From Epiperipatus broadwayi (lineage: Eukaryota > Onychophora > Udeonychophora > Euonychophora > Peripatidae): a DNA stretch of 64,000 bases. This document shows positions 24,115-38,739 of the stretch, piece after piece (position 1 is the stretch's first letter; each line of letters begins with the position of its first letter). Made by a program: the position numbers and the translations under genes. The stretch is from positions 1,177,512 to 1,241,511 of the forward strand of contig JAQFVV010000282.1 in NCBI GenBank assembly GCA_028023455.1, given 5' to 3'. The notes under the pieces were generated by a model, which searched no databases, was not told the origin of the DNA, and worked only from the letters and a program-made list of their open reading frames with translations.

Positions 24115-25119
24115 ATTTTTAAACTAGAATTATTTAGATTAGAATAGGATTTTTTTTCTTTTCCTGTTTGTTAAACCATATGATAATTTGGGATTTTTTA
24201 TTGTGGATATTACTTCATTAATTGTGTATTCAATCAGGTTCAAATCTGGGACAGTTAATCCTATCACAATGATCTTTAAGCCAATCCAGCTAGTATTCTT
24301 TACTACAATCAACAAGGAAGAAAAACATCAATCTCTTATCACCCACTATTTGTCAGTTGCAAGAACTTTTTTATTTTTCAAAATCTGTTGCTGTTATTTT
24401 ACGTTCTTTAGATTTGACGATTAACACAGGCCTTTTTTCACCAAGGAAAAATCAACAAGGTCTACTATGTTTATTGTTGTAAATTATTTGTTTTTTTTTT
24501 TATTGTTGTGAATTATTTGTTTTAGGTATTTACCAAAAAGGAATAATAGGTTTCTGAAATTTTGGGTTTCTGGCTGCATGGTTAAAAAGTGGTAACATTT
24601 TTTTGATCATTTCTATTTATTTATTTGTCTGAATTCTTAGTTTTTTTTTAAAAATCGAATAAATTACATCATATTTTTCTGCAAAATCTTGACCTGCATT
24701 CATTTTTGAGGGAAGATTTGTGTCAATGAAAATTCAATTTGTTGCTTTGAATGCACGATTAATTACTGTTATTTATTACAGTGTAAGTAGCATATATATG
24801 TATATTTTATGTGTTTTTGTAAATATTATTTCATAAAATAATTTAGGGTCTGTAAAGTAACATTTGATAGTTTGCATTTGGTACTTTGGATTCAATCTAT
24901 TTTCCGGGGCGATGTAGTTTTTAAGATAGATCAAAAAATGTTGTCCATGTCAATAACTTGATAAATCTTGCAAAATGTCTACCCGTATGTGTTTTTTTAA
25001 AAATCTATTTCTACACATTTTTTGAAATGGATTGAATTAAGTGGCAAAGTTTCATCATGTGTACATTTCATAGGGGTATATATCCTATAATATTTACTTT
25101 TGGATTCTTTTATTGAAAC

Positions 25120-26300
25120 CATTGTGTACTATTCCTGCAACAAAGAAGAGATAGGAGGGCTTTCCACGTTCGTATCAATGCATCAGTAACTTTGTAATGT
25201 TTGATAACTTTGTAAATGGTTGGCAAAATAACATTTAAAAGATATCGGCATAGTGATGTGAATGTGAAAAGGCCTTCTATTTTCTCTTTGTTGCATGTTT
25301 AGTACATAAGTACCCTTAACTTAATAAAATCTCCCATCTTGTATCAAAAGAAGGGTACTTTGTTATTAAACCTGCAATGTAGGGGAGATAGGAGGCCTTT
25401 TCACATCCACAATAAATGTGTATATGTCACAAAATAAATCTTGTGAATATAAGTGTAGAAACATGTTTTTCTTTATGAACGTGATCTTTTTTTTTCGTAA
25501 TACTTCGACAGTTTCAGTCTCATAATTAATGTGTTTTTTTGTGGTTTTTGTTCCATTTTTTTTTTTTTTTTGGTTTAATTTGTTTATAAAAAAATACGTT
25601 TATTAGCATTTCTATTGAAAATCCCAGCATACTCTGCTACATTTTTGGAGGGAAATTTTTTAGTACAGATCTCCATTTTCTGTGGTAATATTAAATTTTT
25701 GGTTTCAAGGCAACAATTTCTGTTATATATTACATGATAAATATTGTATGAGTATACTCAACATGTTTTTATAAATATTTAAAAACCAAAATCATTTACT
25801 ATTTAGTAACAATTTTTTTTTATAATGGTATCATTTCATTAAGATCACAAATCACTTTTTTTTAAATTGGGAATGTCATTCTTAAAAGTTTTTAGTGTAA
25901 AAGTTGTACATATAGTTAATGTCTTTTTATAAATATTATTTAAAAACTAAAATCATTTACTGTTTAGTTCATATTTAAACGTACAATTTTTTTGTGTAAT
26001 GCTGTCATTTCATTAAGATCGCAAATCTCTTTTTTTTTTTTTGCTTTCAAATGTTGTTTTTCATTAAGATCGCGAATCACATTTTTTTTTATTTCAAATA
26101 TTTTTAAAAGTTATTAGTGATCAAGTCGTGCATATTTGAATGTCTTGTTTAAAATTATACATTTCTTATTGAAAATGATAAATATATTATATTTTTACTT
26201 TTATTTATTTTTAGTCCTGCAACACAGAGTATGTATTAGACTTATTGCACCTGTTCACATTCATATCAACCTCCCGATAACTTTTTAAATCTTTCCAAAG
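25120..26300 (+). repeat. Family E copy E3, inverted relative of 62.8-63.7 kb
   Basis: The part 25500-26290 matches the reverse complement of about 62757-63510. Shared features in matching order are tttcagtctcataattaat, acatttttggagggaaattt, tttactatttagtaacaat, and tcctgcaacacagagtatgt followed by gcacctgttcacattcatat. The region 25265-25400 is itself a small foldback of gaaaaggccttctattttctc against gagataggaggccttttcac. No coding frame was found. The A/T-rich body with poly-T runs gives no clue to superfamily. Confidence 0.6.
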
Positions 26301-26970
26301 AAATACATATATGCTACAATGATCTACAATTTATCTAGACCCAAGAACTTACCAATAAACTACTATTATTCATACCCAATTTGTGACTAAATTAAATGTT
26401 TGCAAACTAACTTTAACTATGAAGCTTTTAATACAAAAATAGACATTTGCCCAGGATAAACTTAAGTGTAATTTAAGAACTTTTAATTGTTCGATTGGCA
26501 TTATTATCTGGATGAGCATGTTTATGTTTCTTTCCAGTTTTATTAATAATTTATTGTTTGAATATTTTAATTTGCTATAATAAAATATTCATCTTTAATA
26601 TCAACATTTTATTGTACGTTATTAAATTTAGTTTATTAGATTTTGCTATTACAAAAGATTATTTTAAGAAATGTAGAATTACCTTTGCCAATATTCTTGT
26701 GTGATAGTTAAACCCAGGGAAAATTCTAAAGAAAATATTAAATTCAATTATTTACTGCAAAAATACGTGATGAGATGCTGTAGAATATAGTGGATTGATG
26801 ACCCTGGTGCCTTTTAAATAAATAAAAAACCTGTTTATGCCAGCAATGCAAATTGTAATAAATATTGGGTTGAGTTAATCAGGAAATATAAGTATGTTTT
26901 AGAAATGTACAAACTCATACATGAACAAAATATTTTTCTTTTATATAGTTTGATTAACTAACACATGATA

Positions 26971-27380
26971 CATCACATGATCACATTTCCTACACTAGCA
27001 CATTAATTGTTGATAAACAGAGCAAAACTCCCCATACAGTATTGCCACCTGTGCTAAACAGAGTAATCAATGGATGCCAGAAGGCTTGTGCATAAAATCC
27101 CTATCTAATGCCTACTCATCCAATATCCAATATTCTCATAGTTTTGTAGTTAAGTAGAGATAAAAGGTGGTTGCTAGAGGGTTGCATTAGATTCTAAGAT
27201 CTAGATGCAGTGCTCTCAGATCCAAAGCTCCTCACTGACAAAGGCCACAAGCCAGAAACCAGTCTGGGGATATTGGATGAGTAGGCATTAGATAGGGATT
27301 TTATGCACAAGCCTTCTGGCATCCATTGATTACTCTGTTTAGCACAGGTGGCAATACTGTATGGAGAGTTTTGCTTTGTT
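26971..27380. mobile_element. Family B foldback, copy B2, 12-nt TSD
   Basis: The 410-bp element is flanked by a perfect 12-nt duplication, taacacatgata, at 26959-26970 and 27381-27392. Its arms (27018-27130 and about 27265-27380) are reverse complements through gccacctgtgctaaacagag, atggatgccagaaggcttg and cctactcatccaatatcc. The inner part of the left arm is missing, leaving a large loop. The end catcacatgatcac matches other family B ends. Confidence 0.8.
27218..27280 (+). ncRNA. Mutated hammerhead motif in copy B2
   Basis: ATCCAAAGCTCCTCA is followed by CTGACAA, stem II AGGC-CACAA-GCCA, GAAAC, CA, GTC and TGGGGATATTGGAT, so every element of the family B ribozyme is present. The first core box carries a G-to-A change at the conserved G of CUGANGA, so this copy is predicted to be inactive. 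Confidence 0.5.
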
Positions 27381-27392
27381 TAACACATGATA

Positions 27393-30173
27393 GTGCATAA
27401 TAGATGGCTTAAATCGCAACTTAAAGCATTACAGTATATATATTCAATCCTGACACCCATGAGAAATTTTTAAGATAATATTTCTTTTACTATTTTGCTA
27501 TATTTTTCTGTGATAAATATGTAAATGTTAATTTACAAATGTTTATTATAAGAAAAAAACTATTCTATTGCTCATCCTAAATGAAAACAATAAAAATTTA
27601 TTCACTCTGAAGAGAAACCAGAACAGATAAACATATCACTCTTAAATAACTACTGAAGCTGCCACAGAGAGCAGCACCAATGGCACTAGTTTTATTCCAT
27701 TGTTAAGAACAAATGTTTCTCAGAAGAACTTGCTGAAATTCACTGAATATGATGTTTCTGACACTGCTATAATTAGCAGCATATTTGAATAGAATTATCA
27801 CTTAAAATAATTATTTTTAAACATTGGTTTAATTAATTATATTTACATAATAATTATGTAAAATATTGAATGATTTTTAAATTATTGATATTTTCAAGTA
27901 CAAATTTAATTATTAATTTTTTTCTGGGGGTGCTGCAGTGCTTATGGATCAGCCACCACATTCACTATCAAAATTAAAGTTTTCTTTTTTAAAATTTCAA
28001 TTATTTTTCAATGCATATAAATCTGAAATATATTCGAGAACAAACTTTTCTGATTATATTTGGTATTTTAATTTGTTTAATATTTTATATAGAAAGGGAC
28101 TCTTCTTACAATCATTGGAACCATAGATAATGTATCCTGCTAAACACAGTGCAGCAGATAAATAGCAGACTCTAAATCTCAAGATTCATGTACTCTGGCC
28201 CCAATCGTATAGTTTTAAGTGCTCAAATTTTTTCTAAGCTCCTGAACAATAAACCATTCAATTACTTTTCTGTAGGTTAAATAAGTAAATGGATAACAGA
28301 AAATCTTATGTCATGTATGTATTTTACATATAAAATTCATCTTCAATACATCTGTGCAATAAGACATCAGTAAAAATAATTAGCAAAAAAATTTATTAAT
28401 GCTGTTATGAAAAAGATAGGACAGAAATAAATACACAGAGAGAGAGAGAGAGAGAGAGCTACATAAAAACATTTTATTAAAGGAAATAATACAAATTATT
28501 CCTATAGATTTATAACAAGCATGAATACAAAAGATGACAGTTATTAAACATGGTAAATATAAAATGATAAATATAATACAGATAAAAATGTAACTCATTT
28601 ACAAAAGAATTATTTTATTAAATTATATAAAGATTATGAATACAATCCTAAAACTATTAAAAATATACTTTTTAATTCTAAGAAATCTTTAGTAGATGAT
28701 AATATCTCTATGTAAAATGATTATAATGATGATAATAACAATAGTTCAAATAAGAAATGGATCAAATTTTTATATAATCCCAATAATATATTAATAAAAA
28801 ACAAAAATTATAAAATAACAGCAGGATGGTGATTCGTTTTGAGAGATTTTTTTTAAAATGTTGATTTTATTATGGAAAGAACTTTTATCAGCATGTCATT
28901 ACTGCACAAAGATTAAAATGATTGTTTAAATTAAAGAATAAATTGAATATACCTCACAATAAAAATCTATATTAAAGTGGCATCCAAATAAAAGGAAGTT
29001 CTATATTTTATATAGGCAAACTATAATCTTGGCTTGACAAATAGTAAAAGCCTAGAGAAATTAATTGGTAATTATAAGTTAAAAGACATAAAAGATAGGA
29101 ATTGTGTATAAAATTAATTGTGATCACTTCAATATGATTTACCGTAGTCATACAGGGAAACAGAAGTGAGAACCAAAGAATATAACAATGTAATTAATAG
29201 GTGAGATGATAAATCTGTTTTATACATTCATTACTTAATGGACATAAAGTAGATGCTAGAAAAATATTAAACCTTTAAATTACAGTATAAGGCAACATAT
29301 ATAAAGTTGTATAATATATGTTGTTTATTTTGTATATTGTTATGTTATATAGTCAATTCTTTGAAGTTATACATGAAGGCTTTATTCTATTTTATTGATG
29401 TTTATTGTATTATTATACTTCTATTATGGAACACTAGTTGGTACTATATATGCAATAAATGGTTAATGTTAAAATAGATTATTAACATTTAAAAAGAACA
29501 CTAACTATGTGCCAAAAGGCTTTTTATGTATAATTATTTTTAATATATATATTGTAATGGGCTGGTAATTGTCAGAAGAAAGGGAAGTGTATCTGACTAT
29601 GGTCAGACTTGAGGTTTTTCGGTACGATGCTGGTGGTGTGATGAAATGCTTAGCCTATGATCACATCTACTTTTAATGGGCTAGCTCAATGTTTACTCAT
29701 TAAATCTAGATGTCATTTGGACTTGTTCATCCATATCTCACCCCGTTCTGACTCCATTATACTTCAGTATTTGAACTTGGAGAATTCACATTTGGATTTT
29801 TTCAGGGATGGGCTTGCTCGGGTTAATGATTACTGTGCCTTTACATAAGGGAGGATCACTTAACACCCTCTTCCAGAATATTTCTAATATCAGTATACAC
29901 ATAAGAAGAGATGTGAGGATATTAATGTTTAGCATATATTTTAGTGGTGTGACTGCATAATGATGATGACAAGGTAGAGACCAAGTTGATTAAAATAATA
30001 TGTTAAATAAATCTAATTTAACAGTACTAACATTTATATAATTGCAGGAGTCAAGGATCGCTTTCTATCACCTTAAGAGTTAAATACAATGGATACCTAA
30101 TCCCAAATCCTGTGATAGAAGTACATACCCTGATAATCTTTATTTACAAGGTTTAAAAATATTATATATATAT
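27393..30173. other. AT-rich stretch without a recognisable gene
   Basis: It contains poly-A/T tracts, a GA microsatellite (28438-28459) and a 63-codon frame at 29657-29848 of unknown nature. The block 28130-28260 resembles 39475-39600 in wording (caagattcatgta, ctcctgaacaataaaccattca), so both are probably copies of an old dispersed repeat. Nothing else is supported. Confidence 0.4.
28438..28459 (+). repeat. (GA)n microsatellite
   Basis: About eleven GA dinucleotides in a row within otherwise AT-rich sequence. Confidence 0.9.
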
Positions 30174-30188
30174 AAATATATATTTCAG

Positions 30189-30297
30189 GTCTTGCATTGG
30201 TGGTCGAGAGGTCAGCGTGACTGCCTTGCACTTGCAGGCAATTGCCCGGGTTGCGGGTTCACATCCCGACTGATGCTATGACACTTAAAATATATAT
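30189..30297 (+). mobile_element. tRNA-derived SINE (Gly-type family)
   Basis: The body tgcattggtggtcgagagg through cgggttcacatcccgac resembles a tRNA with an A-box (TGGTGGTCGAGAGG) and a B-box (GGGTTCACATCCC), and ends with gatgctatgacac. A duplication, aaatatatatttcag, lies at 30174-30188 and, with TA-tract expansion, ends again at 30312. It belongs to the same family as 41695-41794, 51168-51247, 56674-56780 and 58764-58844. Confidence 0.75.
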
Positions 30298-30312
30298 ATA
30301 TATATATTTCAG

Positions 30313-32210
30313 AAGGTCATGATTCTGACTTATTAATTTATTTACAGTCACATAATAAAGTAATGCTGTCTAATTCACAATAATTATGATTATCCTTCTT
30401 GGAGGAGAGGACCCCCTATATCTATGTGTAATTTTTTAATGTTGATATGAAAGATCATCCACTCGAGAAAGTTCGTCCGATACACAGAAAAACAAATACA
30501 TAACATATTTTAGTAAAACATTTAACAAATAATGAAAACTCTGTTGTGTCACTAGTGTGCTCTTAATCTGGAACATCATCAAAATCTTACCTCAATCCAC
30601 ATTCAGGTGGATGGTGTCAAGCTACTGGAAGGGTATGTAGATCTACATTTTATTTAATATAAAACATTTACTCAATCTAACTCTTCCCCCATTTATGCTT
30701 AAAATAAACTATTTTCTGAAGCACAAGCTTCCAAACATGAAAACAAACAAAAAAAAAAAATAAGATGATACATTTAAAAAATTTCAAATCAATTGGATTA
30801 ATAAAGTAAGTTCATGAGCCTGGCAAGCACTGCCCATTATGTTTCAAGTCTCTTCTAGTGATAGATCTTCTTCGGCAGTATACTGTTCATAGGTCTAGTT
30901 GACATACGCTCATTCTGAGATTGTAAATCATCAATACTATATGGTTGTTTCCTTAGAAAAAAGATGCAGAAGATCCATTGAAGATCATCATTCTTGACCT
31001 GTATTATTTTTGTATTTCCATGGACAGTGTCATCTACTTGTTTTATTGTCTGTAAGTGCCAAGAAAGCCGTGACATATTTTTCATAGGTATTTGACTAAG
31101 TCATACCTAATCTTTAGTACTGCTTTCCATGTGAATGAATTTATTTCTTATACTATCGAGTTATTACTCTAGTTATTTTTTTCCTTCATGTCCTACATTT
31201 TATCGCTATCTGCATTTCATTTGTTATACATCGTAGAGCTTAGTATTTGAGAAAGTTGAATAATGAATAGACTTGGGAAGATGGATTGTTCAAACTAGGT
31301 TTTCAAATAAGTTTGGGTACAAATGATGTTTAATAAGGAATTTTGATGATTTTGTTTTAAAGATCAATAATTTTTTTTGAAAATGCATATTTTACAAAAC
31401 AAAGGAATGATGAATGTTAAGAGTAATTTTGAATTTAGAGTGGTGCCAAGAAATCATTTGTTATGTGAGTACACATTTAGTTATCTTACATTTATTAAAG
31501 AGAAGTATACCCACAACAGAATTAGATTAATTAAAATATTTATAAAAAATATTTATCTTTATTCAAATTAGAGAAGCAATATTTTTCTTACTAGGTTAAT
31601 TGATAACAAAATTTTTATACAGTTTGATATATAAACATTTAACTTGTAAATTGATATTTTTATAAGAGATGTCTGAATGTAAATTTCATCAAGCCAGAAT
31701 GAAGGCTTATACATTTTATTATTTTATTTTATATGTAGTATAATTTTTTTTATTTATTATAGTAATAATTAATTGTATATTTATTTTGTAAAATTGTTTA
31801 ATTAATTATAATAAATTTGTTAATATTTTTTATAAAGAATCACCTTGTCAAGTGTTATTTATTGATCTCTTCATTTCCACAACATCTGATCCACTAAATT
31901 TAAATAAAACATATAACACATCTGCACATAATAAATGATATAAATTTATTTAAAATATTGACGCTCAGAATAAAATACTTGAATGCTTAATCATTATAAT
32001 ATCATTTCCTAGTTATAATTAATTATTTAAAACTGATGCTATATAAATTATGTATATTTTTTATATTGCCACTCTATTCAGATTACATTATATTTCGTAT
32101 GCTACACAAGAAAATTTAATTCAAGTAATAATTATTATTATTATATTTTATTTGATTATTAACTATTAAATATAGGTTAAATTATTAATAAGATTAAGTG
32201 TAAGGATATA
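30313..32210. other. Stretch without a recognisable gene
   Basis: A 76-codon minus-strand frame at 30855-31085 and a 64-codon plus-strand frame at 31377-31571 show no recognisable motif and are not supported as genes. The rest is A/T-rich. Confidence 0.4.
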
Positions 32211-32331
<121 letters not shown>

Positions 32332-32340
32332 ATTAAATTA

Positions 32341-33580
<1,240 letters not shown>

Positions 33581-33839
33581 GTTTCAACAATAGTAAAACT
33601 TTATTGATCCTTTTAGTTACATAGTATTACAATGCCATAGCAAGCTACATGTTGAATCTTATTATTGTCAGTTCAATTTCAAGTGCAACAATATTCATTT
33701 TTTTAAAAGTACATATCTATATGGGTAATTTTTTCATGATTCTATCCACTTTAGCAATGTTAATTAATCACATTATTGTCCAATAGGAGCATAATCTGGA
33801 CCATGCCTTCTTTAATTTTCATTCTTTATAGCTTTGCTG

Positions 33840-34312
33840 TTTGTCTGAGCAGGGACTGTATAAATTCTTCATAAGATGAGTTGCAGTCCCCAACCAGAAC
33901 AGTGGGGCTTGCATTCATGGCAAGAATTGAATTTATATTATAAATTATAGATTCTATCTTTGCTTTTCTACTGGGATATATACAAGCACTATATTCATTG
34001 TAATTAATTTTTGAGTCAGTGTTATTATTAGAAGGTTTGAATCAATGTAAAGTATTTTGAAATTTTCAAAAGGACACTCTTGAGCAATTACTATTCCAGT
34101 TCCAAGCAGATGAGAAGGATGAATCTCTGGAACATGCAGAGAAGCCCTGGCCCCTCAGGGAGGTAGCTGGATTTATTGTCGAACCTGCATATATCTTTGT
34201 TTCTAATAATCCTGTTATATGCGCTCAGATTTGATTTATCCAATTTCTGACTTTGAAATTTTTATTGATTGCATTAAGTTCTCTGTCATTTAAAACAGCA
34301 ATTTTAAGTTTC
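33840..34312 (-). pseudogene. Decayed APE endonuclease of a LINE
   Basis: On the minus strand LKIAVLND (start of the fold) is followed by LLETKIYAG (the conserved glutamate box of APE nucleases). After a frameshift come LGTGIVIAQECPFENFKILYI and MNIVLVYIP, and after another frameshift VLVGDCNSSYEEFI (the GDFN-like box). The order and spacing match an APE domain with two frameshifts and stops. Confidence 0.6.
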
Positions 34313-34407
34313 ATTAATAATTTTCTTTTCCTCTTTTGAGTTTAGGAATTCATGTCTTCCTACTTTTCTTCTTCGATTTCCACTGCATCTTGAAACACCA
34401 GGCCACT

Positions 34408-35159
34408 CTATTCATCCACTGCTACAGCCCAATTATATATTTCCTGATCACTGTGAGGATTCTCTTGTTCAATTCTCACCTTTTTATATCTTCTATCTTG
34501 TTTTGGTGGACACACTGGTTTGCACCTATATTCAGTGTGCATTTCTATTTGGGTAGGCAGATCTGGAGTAATAGCCTCCATCATTTCAGCAGATGTTTTA
34601 TTAATAATTGTTGGCCATGATATGACTTTGGTTGAAATTTTGCATCTTCTATCTACATGAATCACATCTTCAGTTTCAGTCTCAAGTGCCATAATTTGCA
34701 TGTAATCCTTATTTGCACTCTTTGACTGATTTTGTTGGTCACATTTCATATTGCTTACTTTTGCTGCAATTCTCTTATCCTCGTTTTCATTGTTTAATCT
34801 CTCTTGCTCATAGAGCTGAGCTGGCATTTCCTGGTGTGCCATTTTAAGCTTACTTTGGTTATTATTATCTTGTATGTTGTACAGTGGCTTATTTTCCACT
34901 TTTAAGCCAACTAGTTCACGGTCGGCCTCAATGTGTTTGATGTGTTTTATGTTCTTGTCTGCCATTGCTTCCATTGTATCTTCTTTATTTGTTTTTTGCT
35001 TACTTTGTTTATTATGTTGTATGCCATCCAGTTCTTTATTTTTCCCTTTTACATCATCTAGTTCTGGGTCGCCCTCAATGTGTTTGGTGTGTTTTACTTT
35101 CTTGTCTGTGTTTGTTTTATTTTCTATGGCTTCATGTATGCGGTCCTGCTGTGTCTTTA
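34408..35159 (-). pseudogene. LINE ORF1-like protein with internal peptide duplication
   Basis: The frame is open from 35159 to the stop at 34408. The first ATG is at 34974 (188 residues), but about 61 upstream codons are also open. The protein is strongly hydrophilic, lysine, asparagine and glutamine rich and probably coiled or disordered. A peptide occurs twice in tandem, KHTKHIEGDPELDD upstream and KHIKHIEADRELVG after the ATG, each followed by a similar NKQSKQK or NNQSKLK tail. A C-terminal CKPVCPPK is the only cysteine pair. It lies just before the endonuclease remnant, so I read it as ORF1 of the same LINE. No nucleic-acid-binding domain can be named. Confidence 0.5.
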
Positions 35160-35195
35160 GTTAGATGAATTAGATAAATGTTTCCAACAAAAGTA

Positions 35196-35198
<3 letters not shown>

Positions 35199-35268
<70 letters not shown>

Positions 35269-35295
35269 GTTATTATTATTATTATTATTATTATT
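35199..35295 (+). repeat. (ATT)n microsatellite
   Basis: About 32 ATT units with one G interruption. It lies just outside the 5' end of the minus-strand LINE. The poly-tyrosine and poly-isoleucine frames over it are artefacts. Confidence 0.95.
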
Positions 35296-36574
35296 TTAGA
35301 GGGGTAGTTAGGCATGATGAAAATAAATCCCTCATCATGTTTAGTTGCAGGGTTTTTCAATTAATTTGTTGATTTTATTTTATAGAACCTAAGATCATAT
35401 TTTAATGACAGAAATTATAATTTATTAATATTAGGTTACAATTATTTAATGTATTTCAAAGTCTTAGGAAAACTATAGATTTGTGTTATTGTATAAATTT
35501 AGGGAGATAGTGTTCCTATGCCATCGAGGGCATGTCTTTATGGAGATGTTCTTAATGTTTGCCAACTGTTATATCTTTGCTAAATGTCTCATGATTATTA
35601 TGTATTTATTATTCAATTGAACCGTATATTGAGAATTATTAAATATGAGCTAGTCTAATCATAGAAAGCTATATTAAAATATTATTAGTACTTATTTCAT
35701 ATTTTATTAAGTGAGAGCAAGCTGGAGGATTATTATCAAATATTATTCATTTCTTAAGTGTCAGTTAGCAAGGGTATAATATATATATATATATATATAT
35801 ATATGGCTGTTATATTATTTTTTTATTATTATTTATATATTAAAAAAACAGCATAATAGATTCAATTAATTTCCATTTTTGATTATATTATAACATTCAT
35901 ATAACAAAACAAATAAATACATGATAAAAATTTGATTTATGAATTTCTAATTTTTTAATTTGTTTAATATTTTTTAAATTATGGATTACTAAAATGATGG
36001 ATGATTATTAAAATTGTACAAACCATTTATTGCCAAGGACTTCATAAACAATTTGAGCATTGAAATGATAGAATTGGATTCCAATCCATTGATCTTATGT
36101 TCCTGGAATTCAGTCACTGTGCTAACCAATGCAAGCCATGGATAGTAAATTTGCAGGTACAGAGGAATTACTATAAATATATTCCTTAAAATTATTTCAA
36201 AAATTTGTGTACAGCAGCAAGATATATGTAATGTCAGTTATCATTGCTATGATTTTAGTTATTACCAAAAATATATTCATATATTTAGAATGCATTTACC
36301 AGAAATACACGCACATTCTACTACAGTATTGAATGATTTTTTTAAGAAATCATAATTTACATCATCTAAATCATAAGAAAAACACTGATTTTTGATTACA
36401 GAAACGTAACAAACACTAATAAAAAAGTAATAACATTAATTTTAATAAAAGTTTGTAATTTTTATTTCAATTTCCCATTAAACACATCTTTGTATAATAA
36501 AAAAGTGCCTATATTTCACATATAATTACTAAAAATTATAAACCAACAATTAAAAAAAAATATAGATGCAGGAT

Positions 36575-36745
36575 ATAATAAAAAAGACCTAGAAGGAGAC
36601 CATATGTGAGGTAGATGGATGAAATAAGGAAGCATGTTGGGTTGTTGTGGAAAAGATAGGTTAGAAATCAGAGAAGATGGATTGAACTTACAGAGACATT
36701 TATCCTGCAGTGGACCAATAATGATTGCAAATGATAATGACAATA
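36575..36745 (+). pseudogene. RTE-like LINE C-terminal fragment
   Basis: Across frames the plus strand reads RPRRRPYVRWMDEIRKHVG, then LLWKR, then RRWIELTETFILQWTNND, which is the C-terminal end of RTE-type LINE reverse transcriptases. It parallels the better copy at 44974-45309. It is followed by an atgatt/atgata-rich tail (to about 36765), as RTE elements usually have. Confidence 0.65.
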
Positions 36746-37198
36746 CAATAATCATAATAACCTTTAGAATTATTTTAAAACTGATCAATTTAGCTTTCTG
36801 ATTGCTTTATAAAAAAAAAAACTAGATCAACATAAATGAGTAGGCTAAAGCTTATCAAAAATACATTTATATGACTTAATCTAATTCATTTGACTATAAG
36901 AATTCACAATATAAATATAAAACAGCTTATTACATATATACACTTTTCAGTCTTGATTAATCAACCAAATACTGCTTAATAAATCCTTCATATATAGAAA
37001 ATTTTTACAAGTGAATTTATTTTACTAGCATCTTTATAAAAGCGATTATCCCATCATAATAATGTATATAATGACACATGAATTCCAATCAAAACTTCAA
37101 TGGTATTAATAAGCAGCTACACACATAGATGAATCCAAAAAACACTTGCAGTCACACAAATATATAATGCATATGCAATTGAAAAATTACAGTAAATG

Positions 37199-37459
37199 TT
37201 TTTAATTCAGACTTTCACATGACCCACAATTCTCAGTGCCATCTTATATTGCTGATCCACGATCACACACATGTTGAAAAGATAATGCTGAGTACTGATT
37301 GTATATATGTGTGGAGATAGTAATCTGGACCTACAGATGAGTGCTGGTTTAGCACAAAATACGCATATTGGTGGGTTATTTATATTTTCAACATGTGTGT
37401 AATCAGATGGCACTGAGAGTTGTGGGTCATGTGAAAGTGTGAGTTTGAATCCTGCATAT
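37199..37459. mobile_element. Family A foldback, copy A3
   Basis: Arms cagactttcacatgaccca and its complement (tgggtcatgtgaaagtgtg) define the ends. Flanks attacagtaaatg (37186-37198) and attacaggtaaatg (37460-37473) are probably the target duplication with one indel. It contains the family A segment cacacatgttgaaaagata and the ribozyme segment. Confidence 0.65.
37312..37382 (+). ncRNA. Mutated family A hammerhead with intact stem II
   Basis: The stem II hairpin is perfect here: GTGCT (37341-37345), loop GGTTT, AGCAC (37351-37355). The core boxes have one change each (CAGATGA instead of CTGATGA, AAAA instead of GAAA), so it should be inactive. It still shows that the ancestral family A stem II closed with G-C. 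Confidence 0.5.
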
Positions 37460-37557
37460 ATTACAGGTAAATGCAGGTGTTAAGCCTGTACAATGTATTA
37501 GTAAAAGGTTTTACAAATTTACAACATATGGATATATTATTTACATAAATCATTTGT

Positions 37558-37740
37558 AATTAATAATTTATTAAGTGCATACCCATTACATAAGTAATAT
37601 ATATTAAGGCTATAATCTTAAGACTATGCACCTAGATACAACAGTAGGGACTTCTACAAAAGTCATTAATCTTGTGTTAAGATTTGTAGAGGTCCCTACT
37701 GTCGCATCTAGGCACATATTCTTAAGGTTATACACTTAAC
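37558..37740. mobile_element. Family C palindromic element, copy C3
   Basis: Flanked by an 11-nt duplication, aaatcatttgt, at 37547-37557 and 37741-37751. The halves mirror each other through aaggctataatctta and aaccttaagaatatgtgcc-like ends, with gtagggacttctacaa against ttgtagaggtccctac near the centre. Related copies lie at 48416-48633, 55883-56110 and 60966-61060. Confidence 0.7.
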
Positions 37741-38281
37741 AAATCATTTGTTAAATATTGTATTACAAATGGTTTAAAGTTGTTTCTATGTCACATGGAT
37801 AATTACGTATTAACAATAATAGTCTTTGCATCATGCTTAATTATACATAAGCATAAACACCAGCTCATAATATCCCAATCTCTGGATAGAGATTTGATCA
37901 TTTGCAGCTTGTGAAAACAATTAATTGTGGCTTTTATAAAATAATGGAATGCATTTCACCACTGAACAGTGGAAAGTTATTAATATCAATGTTTTTAGGT
38001 ATTTCATTCAAATTATTTGATTTAAAGAACTTTGCCAACACCATTTCAATTAATCAATGAATATAGGTATATTTTAAATTATTGTATAAGTCAGAGAGAT
38101 TATGCATCTAACTTAAATTAAAAATTACTTATACCTTTTTGGTGAACATCATTTATTTTTATGGACATGTGCTATTTTAATCATAATGCATTTAAACATG
38201 CAAATAAATCTTAAAATATTATGGAAACATTCATCGCATTTACTTATTTATTATAAAAACTTTAGTAATTTTTAAATGCTT

Positions 38282-38445
38282 TTATATTAACTTGCTCTGT
38301 GTTTCTGTTGAGATGTTTACATTTTTGAATTTTTAACAATGAAAAAAATTGTTCCCGTTTCTAACTTGATCGTACTTTCTTACTGTTCACAAGAAAAATT
38401 GTTAACAACTGAGGCAACTGAAATATTACACTTATAGAGAAAAAA
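38282..38445 (-). repeat. Dispersed repeat H with tRNA-like end, copy 1
   Basis: The wording taacttgctctg, gatgtttacatttttgaatt, aaaaaaattgttcc and caactgaaatattaca parallels 63780-63945. On the minus strand TGCCTCAGTTGTTAAC resembles a tRNA A-box, so it is probably an old tRNA-derived SINE. Confidence 0.45.
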
Positions 38446-38739
38446 AATTTTTTTAATATTTATTTATTTTATTAAATAACAGTAAATATTTTCCATTAAT
38501 GTCTGAATTATTTTTTTGAAATAATTAATATTTCATAAATATTTTGTGAAAAAAGAAGATTAGAGAATTAATTCCATGTATTTTTTAAATTTCCCAAATC
38601 AAAAGAAAAAAAATTGTCAAAATGATTAGCAGCATGCACTCTCTTGTCTAAAGAACAAGAAACAATAAAAAAAGATGATTAAAGGAGACTGACAAAGACA
38701 ATTATTTTATTTAAATTATATGTTCTATTTATAACTAGA

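Noticed and set aside
35157-35372. Frames coding poly-tyrosine and poly-isoleucine proteins on both strands
   Set aside because: They are translations of the (ATT)n microsatellite at 35199-35295 and not genes.
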